Assembly (NCBI RefSeq): GCF_038396675.1
Contig: NC_088926.1
Span: 24,057,001 to 24,121,000 of the forward strand
Source: Hydra vulgaris
Lineage: Eukaryota > Cnidaria > Hydrozoa > Anthoathecata > Hydridae
Length of the DNA: 64,000 bases
Direction: 5' to 3'
Positions 11,815 to 24,200 of the stretch are shown here, one piece after another (the stretch's first letter is position 1; each line of letters opens with the position of its first letter). The translations under genes and the position numbers were made by a program. The notes beneath the pieces are model-generated. The model had not been told where the DNA came from. It was given only the letters and a program-made list of their open reading frames with translations, and ran no database searches.

Positions 11815-13960
11815 GTTGCTATGGATATCTAAATTTTTAATATAATTTTAATGTATATAAAAGTTTTTATGTAAAAAAAATTTTAATTCAATAGAACAAC
11901 AAGCTGAGTGAACAGCAAGCTCTTACCTGAATTAGATGCTGCTTAGGACTACTGATTTCTACTATTTTGCATTAACAAATTACGGCTTGAATCGGGCTTT
12001 GTATACACCAATTTCTTTTTTCTTTGCAATCTCAGACGCAAACAAATGATATTTTAAGCCTAAATAGTAATCAGTTTGTAATTGTTTACTTTTTAAGGTA
12101 CCATCTTATTTTAGTTATTTTATCAATTAGGGTATTATAGACTATACTATTTAACCTGTCACTGTAGACTAAACCTAAAAAAATATATAAGCAAGTACTA
12201 GTATATTAACCACTATATTTATGAAACGCATTTTTTACAAACCATCAGATTTTAAAGTGCCTGCTCTGCGAATTTGTATGGTCTGTCCCTATTTATTTAG
12301 CCTCTCGCCAGCTACAAGATATGACACAAAGAACTGAGCAGTATCTTTGCAGAAAAGATGTGATCTTTGCTGAACACTTATAATATCGTTCACCAGCAAG
12401 CAAGTATTCTTCAGCCTCAGTTAGAAAAGCTGCTGACCTTATCTCTTTGGCAATAGGAGTATTACCACTGAGTTTGTCCCTTAAGGAGGTTTTAGGTATT
12501 TAATAATTTTAATCAGTCTTTAGGTAGGTTCTGAGACCACTAAAAAATGAATAAAATCAAACAATAACTGAAAAAAAATTGCTTTGTTTTACTACTTGCA
12601 AAATGACCATATGCTAATTACCTCTCAACATCGGTGAGTGTAGTTTTTATGCCTACTTCCGTATATGATCCGTATATGTATATGATCTGAGCCATTTGAG
12701 AAGGTTTATGAATTTTCTGGCTCATGTTTAAGTACTTTATAGGAACATATCTTTATGCAAATTCTATTAATAACTTATACTAAATTACAACCCTCAAAAC
12801 TTATCATTAAAAACCGTATGTTTATTGTCTATTACTTTATTGTCAACCCTCAAAAATTATTGATTAAAAACCAATTAAATCCTAAACCACTTGAGGTCAT
12901 GGAACTTATATTTTTCTTAAAAGATTCGCAGTATATGAAAAATAGTGGAAACAATAGAAAAAAATGTAGAAAAATCTTAATACAAAAGCCGAACGTTTCT
13001 ATAAGCTGAAAACTTAAGTCATACTTAATGATATAATTTTTAAAAATTTCAGTTATTGAATTATACATATAAGAAATTATTCTGAAACTGACAAAAAGGT
13101 GTAGCATAATGATTTATAAACATTTCAAATTACTAATTTGTTGTCAACACTATGTACTCAGCTTCCTACTGAAACATATCATAATTTTTCATACTCAAGA
13201 GCCAACAAGCAAGCCAGATTTCAAGTACTTCTTCATTTACAAATTAACAGAAAATTGTCTCTCCTTAGACTGATGCCACAGATAATGTTAACACTGGCGA
13301 GAACCCTGGATAGCGAGATGATTTCAAGTTCTTAATGAACTATGATAAGCATATCGTCATTAAAAAAATACCTCACGTTGGCCGCGAATCAGATTGAAGA
13401 AACTCCTAAACTTACATCAGGCAAGATGGAACTTATGCTCAATATATGCTGTTATAGAATTATTTCTGATACCAGAGTGGCGCAGCATCCTTGCTACAGC
13501 CTGCAACTTTATCTATTACGAATCGAGATTTTCTTGATTCCATTTGCAACACTAAAATTAAGCGTCCTTCAATGAACTAATCACATTATTAATCAAGATA
13601 AAATATAAAAGGTAAATAAGTGTTCTAAGACACATTGATGAGTGATTTAATGAAATTTCCATATATAACCAAATTGATAAACGTGCGGTAAAACTAATGA
13701 AGATACTTTATGCAAAATCGAGAAAAATTGAATTTTTGAATATGAAGTTCATAGGAAAAAAAAATTTTTTAAACATTCTTTTTAAATAAAAAGTAGTGAA
13801 AAAAAAATTTTTTTTTCATCAACATTTTTAAGAAAAGGAAAGAGGGTGACTTTTTAAAGTAAAAAAAAAATTATATATGGGCGATTCCGCGAGAGTGGCA
13901 GTCGTAACATTTGACACTCTTTAAGCTATTAAAAATGAACCAAAAATGAAAATGACTTAA
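11815..13960. other. AT-rich non-coding
   Basis: I found no gene that I can support. Short open frames at 12755-13009 and 13138-13575 show no recognisable motif, and their composition matches background. Confidence 0.4.
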
Positions 13961-14034
13961 GAAAATCTCAAGTATAAAGGTATAATTTTCTACCTTATAA
14001 GGTAGAAAATTATACCTTTATACTTGAGATTTTC
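13961..14034. repeat. Perfect 74-bp palindrome
   Basis: The centre lies between 13997 and 13998 (CCTTA|TAAGG), and both 37-base arms match exactly with no loop. The inner 38 bases, including ATTTTCTACCTTATAAGG, recur at 14116-14153 inside the neighbouring MITE. The outer part, GAAAATCTCAAGTATAAA, is unique to this copy. Confidence 0.95.
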
Positions 14035-14052
14035 CAGAAATGTAAAATACTA

Positions 14053-14290
14053 CACACTAAAATTCAAAGGTAGAAATTTTTAGTTAAGGTAGGATATGTG
14101 ATATACCCTTAGTAAGGTATAATTTTCTACCTTATAAGGTAGAAAATTATACCTTTAAGTTAGAAAATTGTATGACAAATAATTGTTTTTAATATAATTT
14201 TCTACCTTAAAAGGTAGAAAATTATACCTTAGTAAGGGTTTATCACATATCCTACCCTAAGGTAGAAATTTCTACCTTTTTTTTAGTGTG
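14053..14290. mobile_element. Foldback MITE with TA target duplication
   Basis: This 238-bp element has ends CACACTAAAA and TTTTAGTGTG, flanked on both sides by TA (14051-14052 and 14291-14292). Roughly the outer 80 bases on each side form an imperfect inverted repeat. Two further hairpins (14116-14153 and 14193-14226) are nested inside, so the whole unit can fold into a cruciform with internal branches. It has no coding capacity. The TA duplication suggests mobilisation by a Tc1/mariner-type transposase. Confidence 0.75.
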
Positions 14291-14427
14291 TATCATTTAA
14301 TTTAGTATTCAAAAGTTACAAAATTAATGTTTAAAACTTTTTTCAAAAACAAACTTTACGTAGCGTGACGGTCGTAACGTTTACTTTTTACCACTTCTGA
14401 ACAAAACAACTTTGTCTGACTTGATAT

Positions 14428-14516
14428 GTGCTTAATACACATCCCAAATGATTTTTTTCTTTACCAAGCGAATGGCTTGGTATAGAAAAAAATCATTTGG
14501 GATGTGTATTAAGCAC
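14428..14516. repeat. 89-bp near-perfect hairpin
   Basis: Arms of about 42 bases start GTGCTTAATACACATCCCAA, and the other arm is the inverse complement with a single internal difference. The loop is only a few bases (around GAAT at 14470). Confidence 0.95.
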
Positions 14517-14588
14517 CTATGAATGATATTATATACTGAGTTCCATAGTTTTTACTTGAAGTTTTACAAGCATTTTTATGTGTTTTTT

Positions 14589-14622
14589 TTTTGTCGTAAC
14601 GGTCGTAACCGTTACGACAAAA
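14589..14622. repeat. Perfect 15-bp hairpin containing GTCGTAAC motifs
   Basis: TTTTGTCGTAACGGT, a CGTA loop, then the exact complement. GTCGTAAC also occurs singly at 13901 and 14371 in the same orientation, so it may be a subterminal site of a larger decayed repeat. Confidence 0.85.
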
Positions 14623-15082
14623 TAATCAAATGCTTTAAAACAACAAATAAAACGAGGCAATCAATGATTTAAGAAAATAAGATATAAATAGTTATTAAAA
14701 ATCATGTATATTATGTTAAATGAATGTGCTATAGCATTATCAAAGTTTTCAATTATGGATATACGATACGATTTTTAATGCTACACAACAGGGATGAAAA
14801 TTAGCGTCAAAACACGTTTATGCAACCTAAACCACTTTAAAACTATGCTATGGTATGATAAAAAAAAAAATTTTTATAACTTTTGTGCTTTAAAGTAGTT
14901 TTAAATAGTTAAAAAAAGAGTTATGGAGTTTAGTATGTTTTTTCATAACTTTTTTGCTTTTTTTTTAAATAATAAAATTAAAATAAAATAAAAAGTGTTT
15001 TGCAAGATTTTGGTATTGTAACCAGTTATTGTAACAGACTTTTTGTAGACAAAAATAAAATTAGAAAAGTAAAATTGGATAA

Positions 15083-16738
<1,656 letters not shown>

Positions 16739-18769
16739 GAAAACCAGAGTATATTTAAGAGAGAAACATTCATTCATTACTACTAGTTCTAGAATGAAAG
16801 CTTTTTAGAGGGCACGCAGCAAAATAAAGTTTGGAAATAATAAGAATAAAAAGTAAATAAGGCAAATAAGATGGTAAGAGTAAGAAGGGAGTGAAGGTAG
16901 AAGGGAAAAAAGTGTAAGAAAGGAGTGAAGGACTTTAACCAATTCAAGTCTGATCATACACCAAACAATAAAAACAAAATAGAGATTATTAAGAAAACAA
17001 CTTTTATTGCTTATATGGCAATGAAAAGTATCATGATCCGCCCACAAAAAGCTAGATTACGTGCTTTAAATGTAAATTCTGGTTTCACGAAATGCGCGCT
17101 AGTAAAGAAAGCATATTTCAACGTTTTGTCCTTGATTTTAGCACTCAATTATTGCAACTAAAACTTTTTAATTCGTTAAAACTCAACAGTGTTCGTTGGT
17201 AATCTAAGTGTGTTCATAATTTCAAACACCAAAGGTTTTGTTTTTGCCCTAAACTTTTATTTTATAATAAGATTTATTAATTATGGCTTACTGTTACTTA
17301 TTAAATATGTGGAATAACTGACTTACCATGACCTGTATAATTAGTACCGATTATTAATATATTACTGGTCATGGTAAGTCTATATCCACACCTACCATTT
17401 TAATGATTTCGCTTTATTTTTATAATTTTCAAAAGAGAACGCAATATAAATCTTTGTTTTGAGTTAATGGTTAACTTTCAATACTTAACAACTTCTGTAA
17501 ACTTTTAGAAAAAAAAAACAAAAACGGGGAAGGAGCTTTTTTTTTTTTTCTTTAATAACTTTCTATTAATTTTTTTCAGGCCATCTACCGCCTATTAGGA
17601 CTCTTGCCCTGTTAACTTTAAAGAATATTAAAGTTTCCTTGTAAAAAATATTTTTCAACATTTTTTTTAAACACATTCTTTCAATAATCATTTTTCAACA
17701 CATTATATGATAACACTAACTACAAACAGATTTAGTTTTCGTGTTTCATCATGCCAGAACACCACTTTACTGGAAAGGACAACATACTTGCTCTCAACAA
17801 AGCCAAGTCACATTATAGCAAAGTACACCACTTACCTAGCGAGGTCAATTTACGAGCTCTTGCTGTAAACTAAGCCAAGTTAGAATAACTTGAAACCATG
17901 CAAACAATAACATTATAACACATCACAAACAGAAACACTTCATATATAAAAGATATTTACACACTTACATAATATAAAACATATAACCTTAACACATATA
18001 AACACATAATAAATAACACACAAATATAAATAATTATATAAACTAAGAAAAATACATAAATTTGAAACTTTACAAATAAAACCTTACTTTTGTAATATTT
18101 TTTTAATGACATACTTCGTAATAACTGTTTAACAACTTTAAAAAAACAAACGATCAAACGACCTGGTTTTTTATATTATAAAAGCAAACAGATTTTTTTT
18201 AACTTCTTTAAAATAGGGTATTAAACGATCTTGTTCTTTAAAATGTAGCATTGAGTTGACCGTGTGAGATGCAAGGATTTTGGAGATAAACACTAACTTT
18301 ATCAAGAGTTTGACCTCTTAACCTTTGAAAACAGCAACGTCTTCTAGAGTCATCATCGTCTTTTAATTCAAAAATTTGTATTACAGATTAATATACTTTA
18401 AATACAATTGACAAAGGACTTGAATTGTGTTATTATAATGCATGATTTAGATAAATTACCTGACTTTAAAAGTTACTATACTAATTTAAAAATAACATAA
18501 GGTTTATCTTTTACTACAGAAGTCATCAAATTAAAAGATTGTCAATCTTATTATTAATTAAGCGGATGAAGCAAAGTTTTCGATCTTATTACTGATTAAA
18601 CAGATATTAACAGATTATTAAGATTTAAGAAAACCTCATTGCGTGGTCAAAAATATATAAAGAGAAATATTAAAAGGCCAAGCATGCTTATAAAACTCCG
18701 AGTAAACGCGTTCGAATGGGTAACAGCAGTATTAAGTTAAGCAATAATATATAGTGATTATACAAACCA
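16739..18769. other. AT-rich non-coding
   Basis: No supported gene. The open frame at 16925-17161 has no motif. The stretch includes the hairpin at 17308-17391 and many poly(A)/poly(T) runs. Confidence 0.4.
17308..17391. repeat. Inverted repeat, about 25-bp arms
   Basis: GACTTACCATGACC at 17320-17333 is matched exactly in inverse at 17367-17380. The pairing extends outward through TGTGGA/TCCACA, with a 33-base spacer. Confidence 0.75.
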
Positions 18770-18832
18770 AAAGTTTGTTATTTGTGCACTTTGTAAAGCA
18801 TAGTGGACAAATAACAAACTTTACTTCAACAC
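18770..18832. repeat. Hairpin, 20-bp arms
   Basis: AAAGTTTGTTATTTGTGCAC (18770-18789) is inverted at 18813-18832 with one mismatch and a 23-base loop. Confidence 0.9.
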
Positions 18833-18869
18833 TTTTGTCAAAGTCTTAAGAAACAAATTCATACAATTT

Positions 18870-18942
18870 CTATTGAGAAAAATCATACTGAAACTTTGTG
18901 CAACAACGTTGCACAAGGTTTCAATATGATTTTTCTCAATAG
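18870..18942. repeat. Snap-back hairpin at LINE 5' truncation, 35-bp arms
   Basis: The right arm (18908-18942) is the beginning of recognisable LINE sequence (it ends TTTTTCTCAATAG). The left arm (18870-18904) is its inverse copy with two mismatches, and the loop is three bases (AAC). Confidence 0.9.
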
Positions 18943-19084
18943 ATAATATATTCGAGTTCTTTTAAATTTTTTATTTCTCAATAGATAATATATTAAATTT
19001 CTTTTGATCTCGAATCTCTTTTATGAGTGTGTCCTAAATGTAATTTAAAATATTTGATTGTAACTTTTTAATGAAATAACTATA

Positions 19085-21097
19085 GGGTCATTTCGGATAA
19101 AGCGAGCCATCGGATAAAGCGAGCCGGTCGCCTAAATATTGCAATTTTACGAAATCAAATTGTGCGTTCAAATTATAACAATTTATTTAATATTAGTTAT
19201 TCATTTTAAAGTCTAATAAATATTTTAAAAACAGTTGCTAAGCAATTATTTTCGCGGTGGTATAATTATAATCATTCGAGTAGTTTTTTAAAACGTTTTT
19301 TCGCTTGAAGACCTTATATTTTGTTTAGATTCAATTAAGAAAAGTGAGTATTTCATATTTGACACTATTTATAGTAAATATGATTGTAATATTAGTAATA
19401 TGAGAAACTATTTCAAAAAATACAGTGTTGATATGTATTTGAGCGATGATAAAGTTTTTTAATCGAATTTTCAACCTGGCTCGGTTTTGCATAACTGTTA
19501 GATAAACCGAGCCAAGGGCATTCAGGTAAACCGAGCCATTGGCTCACTTTTCCAAAAATTGCAATAATAAATAAATGTAAAAAAATTATAAACTTTTTTG
19601 CTTTTTGACCCACATGAATTGTTAATTTATTGGAATTTTTTATGATATTTTTACAGAATGGTACGTTATCAACCGATCACGGCCCGAAGAAGCCAAAAAT
19701 CTCAAGGAAACCAAAAATTGTCCGAGCAGGTACCGGCAATTCGAGGACAACATCGAAGTCCAAAAAAACTGCCGAGTCTTCAAAGTCATGCAGGCACAAA
19801 ACTAAATTTATGGCAAAAAGGAAATATGGCTGGTGCTATGGAAGAATACAGAAAACAAGAAGAAAAACCTTCAACTGAACGGTTTTCAATACGGCTGATA
19901 GCGAGAGCGTGGAATGTGCCACATGAAACTTTGAGGAGGAGATTGTCAGGAAAAGTGAGCAAAGTGGAAAGTGCTTCTGGGAGACCCACAATTCACCTGA
20001 ACAGCCACTTGTACCTAATGCAGCTATGAATTTGCAGTTGATTTCTGTGACCGAATCCGTTGACATTTAATCTGAATGAAATGCAATTGCCAGATATTTC
20101 AAATAGTTCTAGTGCTAAACTTGTTGATACAGCTAATAAAGATAATATTAATGCATCTAATTCTAATACTCGCCTAGATAAGCAGCATGAGCAACATGTC
20201 AATACTGATATTGCTGGTTGTACTTGTTTACCTACCACTGATGAAAATGCAATTGTGCCAATTGAACAAGCAGACCTCGATGTGTCTTTCGAAAACTTGA
20301 TGCCAGTGCCACAAGAGATCGACCACAAAGCAGTCGGCCACGTAAGAAACCACCATCTTATGAATTGACATCAGAAGAAAATGTAGCATTTATTCAAGAA
20401 AGAACCAAACCAATAACAAAAAAAGCAGCTAAAGAGAAAGAGACCAGCAAAGAAAAGAAACAGAAGAAAACTGTTAAACAGAAGGTTATAAAGAAAAAGA
20501 AAGAATCCAAAAAAGAAAAGAAATTAAAAGAAGAGGACATTTGCAAATATTTTGGGTTTGCATATGGTGAAGCAACTGATCCTCTCGTTGATGATGAATG
20601 GATTGAGTGTGACGCGTGCCGTGATTGGTTACATGAGAGCTGTATCGAAATAACCGTGCGTGGACAACTATGTGCTGATTGTGTTCAAACAACAACTAAG
20701 TAAATTAACTCTAGTTAAGACTTGATATTTTGCATTTTGTACTGCATCATTTATCTGCAGCTTTAGCAGTATTATTTTTATTAGACTAGTCGCTGACATT
20801 TTTATATTGCTTTTGTTCTTTAAATTTTTTGCATTGTATGCATTTGAGGTTAATGTTTGCAAACTTTTAATACCAGTTTACTATATCGTAGGTAATAAAG
20901 TTAATATTAATATAGTAAATATTATTTGTAATAATACTTCCAATTTTGTAAATTTTTGTCTGAAATAAAAACTAAATAAAAAAAAGCTTAGGTATCTGTT
21001 AAAGAGTTTTCTAGTACAAGAAGTATTAAGATATCTCACATAGTTATTAATTCACACTGATTTTAGTTTTATTGGCTCGCTTTATCCGAAATGACCC
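19085..21097 (+). mobile_element. pogo-like DNA transposon (internally deleted)
   Basis: The element is 2.0 kb. It has inverted ends starting GGGTCATTTCGGATAAAGCG, which continue with GAGCC, and it is flanked by TA on both sides (19083-19084 and 21098-21099). The internal protein has a pogo/Psq-type helix-turn-helix and a C-terminal cysteine finger but lacks the catalytic core. Subterminal copies of a related site occur at 19110-19125, 19480-19487, 19501-19516 and 19529-19550 (AAACCGAGCCA or its inverse). They are possible transposase binding sites. Confidence 0.85.
19658..20703 (+). pseudogene. pogo-like transposase remnant without DDE core
   Basis: The first block (19658-20029) begins MVRYQPITARRSQKSQGNQ. 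It holds a helix-turn-helix with NLWQKGNMAGAMEEYRKQ and LIARAWNVPHETLRRRLSGK, followed by SGRPT, as in pogo transposases. Directly after GRPT the sequence jumps to a linker (SPEQPLVPNAAMNLQLI), so the DDE domain, normally about 250 residues, is missing. The second block (20060-20330) is linker. The third (20365-20703) is lysine-rich, then a PHD-like cysteine finger with WIECDACRDWLHESCIE and LCADC. Frameshifts separate the blocks near 20060 and 20340. It cannot catalyse transposition but could in principle have bound DNA. Confidence 0.8.
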
Positions 21098-21380
21098 TAC
21101 TAATATTGAATTTTTAAACGATATTTTTTTTTTTAATAATTGGTTTATTGTTATTGTATTGTTAAACGGATCTTGGTGACAAGAAATTACGATCCTCTTC
21201 GAGTTTTCGGGTTCCTATATACTATGTACAACGGCGTTTTACCAGAAAATAATGCTATATAAACAAAAAAAACAAAAAATATTAAGTTTAGCGTTATTAA
21301 AAAAGCGATTATTAAATATAATATCTATAAATATTAATATAAATACAACTTGAAAAAAAATATTTCGTTATTCTATTAAT

Positions 21381-22337
21381 TTATTTACAAGAAATAGCAC
21401 AAGTAGGTTTCAAATCGAGAGCATTATTTTTATTTTCCATGTTACGAGATCTGTTTATTAACGATGCGTTTCGCAATTTAAAAGCAATAGTTATGTTGTA
21501 GAACACGTTTTCTTTAGTACAGTATATAATTGGGTTAACAACCGCGGAAACCTTGGCAAACAGTGCTGCGACTCTCAAAAGTAAAATTGGAGTAGTTATT
21601 GATGTGAAAGCCGATAAAAGGGCAATTGTTGCGTACGGTGTCCAGCATAAAAGAAATGACAAGACCATAATTAATAATGATAAAACTGCTTTGTTTTCTT
21701 TTTTTTTAAACCTTTTTGTTTCAATGTTATCTTTACCGTAAGTACATGAAAAATACGTTAACTTAAGATGAATCACTCTCGCAGTGTAAAAGCACGACAC
21801 CAAAATTATAATTAGTGGCAAAAAAAACATAAGTATTACCAACAATATTAAAAATATTTTATCCGATACTCGTTTTGGCGTCCAATTGATGGAACAACGA
21901 GAACCTGTAGCTTCTAGTGTGTACGAAGAAAATCCTAGTAGAGGTAAAGATGCCCAAACTAAGGAGTAAACCCAAGATGCCATTCCTATTTTGTAAAATA
22001 AAGATCGATAACAGCCGTGGTTGCTTAGAAACGGTTTTTCCAGCAAAAACATTCTTGAAATTGCAACAGCAGTGAGAATTGATATAGAAGTAAATGATGG
22101 AAATACTGAAAAGAATGCTGCTAATCTGCACAAAAGCGTTGTTTTTTTTGAGTCCTTCTCCAAAAAAAGGGTTGGTAAAAAACCAAATATACTTTGAATT
22201 TCAGCGCTAACGGACAAATTTACACACAACATAATATAGTTGTTAACCCTTCTTTTGGCAAGATAGTACAATGCTACAATATTTCCAATAATAGCCATTA
22301 GAGCAATAAATGTTAACAAAATTTGTTCTGCGTCCAT
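21381..22337 (-). CDS. Opsin-like class A GPCR, intronless
   Basis: The 318-residue protein has seven hydrophobic segments and opsin signatures. Asn19 is the TM1 anchor. Cys70 and Cys148 form the disulfide pair. Glu142 sits six residues before Cys148, the counterion position equivalent to bovine Glu181. CWTP is at 231-234, and Lys262 lies exactly six residues before Asn268 of NPIIY (268-272), the retinal Schiff-base position. A light receptor in the plasma membrane of sensory cells is the likely role. Oddities: the TM3 end reads ISRM in place of DRY, the usual TM2 Asp is Ala45, position 113 is Ala73, and the N-terminus before TM1 is only about five residues, with no glycosylation site. The start is fixed by an in-frame TAA directly before the ATG. 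The gene has no introns. An octamer ATGCAAAT lies 26 bp upstream (22363-22370), and AATAAA overlaps the stop. Cnidarian opsins form large, often intronless families. Confidence 0.88.
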   Translation of the reverse strand: MDAEQILLTFIALMAIIGNIVALYYLAKRRVNNYIMLCVNLSVSAEIQSIFGFLPTLFLEKDSKKTTLLCRLAAFFSVFPSFTSISILTAVAISRMFLLEKPFLSNHGCYRSLFYKIGMASWVYSLVWASLPLLGFSSYTLEATGSRCSINWTPKRVSDKIFLILLVILMFFLPLIIILVSCFYTARVIHLKLTYFSCTYGKDNIETKRFKKKENKAVLSLLIMVLSFLLCWTPYATIALLSAFTSITTPILLLRVAALFAKVSAVVNPIIYCTKENVFYNITIAFKLRNASLINRSRNMENKNNALDLKPTCAISCK

Positions 22338-23958
22338 TTAAAACAAGTTTCAAATTATTTCCATGCAAATGAAATGTTTGTTGCAATTTGGTTTGTACCA
22401 ACAACAGATAGGTAACAACAGATTTATTATTTAACTGCATTCTTATGACAAAGAAATATTTATAATAAAGTCTATTGATAGAAGACTTCTTTTAAACAAA
22501 TTTAATATAGACATATGAAGTCTGGAAATGTTATTTTTAGTTTTGCACTCATCGCCATCACCTATTTAGAAATCTTGCTGTTTGTCTTATTTTTATTTGT
22601 CTTAATTCGATATATTAAATTCGTGCTACCAAAGTAAATTTAAAAATATTTTAAACTTTTTGAATAATTTTATTTTGAATAAAATTTGCTGTTTATCTTT
22701 CAAAAGCTAATATATATTGGTTTATTAATGACTAAATTGGGATTTATTTATGAAAGCCTTTACAATCGTATTTAAGTGTTCGCAAACTAAGAGTTAAAAA
22801 TTCTAATTCTAAGTGGTTACGTGTTTCATCTGGATCTTTTAAGATCAATATTGAGTTAATATTTTTTAAGATATTTATAAGCGATTCTTTTTTTGTTTCT
22901 TAAAGGCTCCAATCATTGCAATTTTACTAATAACAACATTCTCTATGTTTGCCGGTCACAAACATTCAAAAAATCAATTATAACGTCCTTTTATTTGTAT
23001 GTTATAATGTTTCAAATGCAAGCAAAAATCTTATTTATAAAATATATAAAATGTAGTCCGCAAAAAAGTATATTGATCTTTGTATAAAATGGTAAAATCA
23101 AACTCTAACCTATGAATTGTATTTAAAAGTTCATTTGTATTTAAAAGAAAACTTTTTAATTTAACTTTGATGTTGCCAAATCCCACTTTTATTTATTCAT
23201 TTTAGGATTGGATTGACAATAAAGTATTTTAGATTAAAATGTGGCACTTTTGTAAAATTTGCTGTTTTCTTCATAGTTTGCAGTGTTTATTATTTTTAAA
23301 TTAGTTAACTTTTAAACTAACGTAGGTCAATCAACGTAAAATAAAGTTTTAAATAAATAATAATAATATTGGTAATAAAAAATAAAAAAAAATAAAAAAA
23401 ATTATCTACAGAATAAGTAATGTGCGTTCGTTGTGTTAACAATAATAGCCGAAACTTACAAAGAGATATCTAAGATTTAATTGTTGTCATAAAAAAGGTT
23501 CAAAACTGATTACTAAAATCACTTATAGAAATTTTGCAAATTATTAAAAACAAAGTAGACATTCTGTGTGATGCAAATTAAAAAACATAATCGATATTAA
23601 ATATGAAACAATAGAAATAGGAAAATAAAAAAAAATCTTTAGTTACTCACAGCAATCAATTTAAAATTTGAAGAAATAGATAAGTTATAAAAATTTTAAA
23701 AATACTTTTTTACCTGTCTTAAAAAAAGTAGCAACTTTTCCTGACATGTATAAATGTTAGAAAATTGAAGCTTTATTAATTAGGAAACTGATGCTTACTG
23801 TTTAAAAAAATCTTAACTAAATTTGAACAAGTTTGTTTAGTTATTGATTGCAACAAAACTTTAAAATTGTCAATTTTAATATTTTCTACTAAGACTATTT
23901 TTTTTTTTAATTGGTTCAACTTATTACAAAAAGCAAGACGAGTTGATTTCCTTTTTTT

Positions 23959-23981
23959 TTTGTGTGTGTGTGTGTGTGTGA

Positions 23982-24048
<67 letters not shown>
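23959..24048. repeat. (TG)n microsatellite
   Basis: A TG dinucleotide array with one ATAG interruption near 23980. Cys-Val and His-Thr repeat frames over it are artefacts. Confidence 0.97.
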
Positions 24049-24049
<1 letters not shown>

Positions 24050-24164
24050 TATTACGTCTCTAAGAAGACCTAATGGTGTTGTCTCTGAATACTCTACTAA
24101 AAACACATCCTTTACAAATTGATTGAAAAACCTTTCGTTTTACTAACCAAATTGTCTTTATAGC

Positions 24165-24200
24165 CAGCGTGGGCATTGAACCTCAGATCTTTTTATGTTT
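24165..24200 (-). other. Possible tRNA-derived SINE remnant (B-box)
   Basis: On the minus strand, AGATCTGAGGTTCAATGCCC contains a good RNA polymerase III B-box (GGTTCAATGCC). No clear A-box lies at the expected distance, so at most this is a decayed SINE head. Confidence 0.25.

Larger units (their letters stand above)
18908..21290 (+). mobile_element. 5'-truncated LINE 3' UTR, split by a pogo-like element
   Basis: 18908-19084 and 21098-21290 are two halves of the 3' end of the LINE family whose better copy lies at 41780-42772. Shared blocks include TTCTAAATGTAATTTAAAATATTTG-like sequence before the split. After it come GGTGACAAGAAATTACGATC, CCTCTTCGAGTTT and the final TACCAGAAAATAATG, ending in an A-rich tail near 21260-21290. 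The pogo-like element at 19085-21097 sits exactly in between. The LINE is therefore the older insertion. Confidence 0.75.

Noticed and set aside
13138-13575. Two adjacent short open frames
   Set aside because: Background composition, no motif, no splice or promoter support.
23867-24106. Open frames rich in Cys-Val or His-Thr
   Set aside because: These are (TG)n/(CA)n repeat artefacts.
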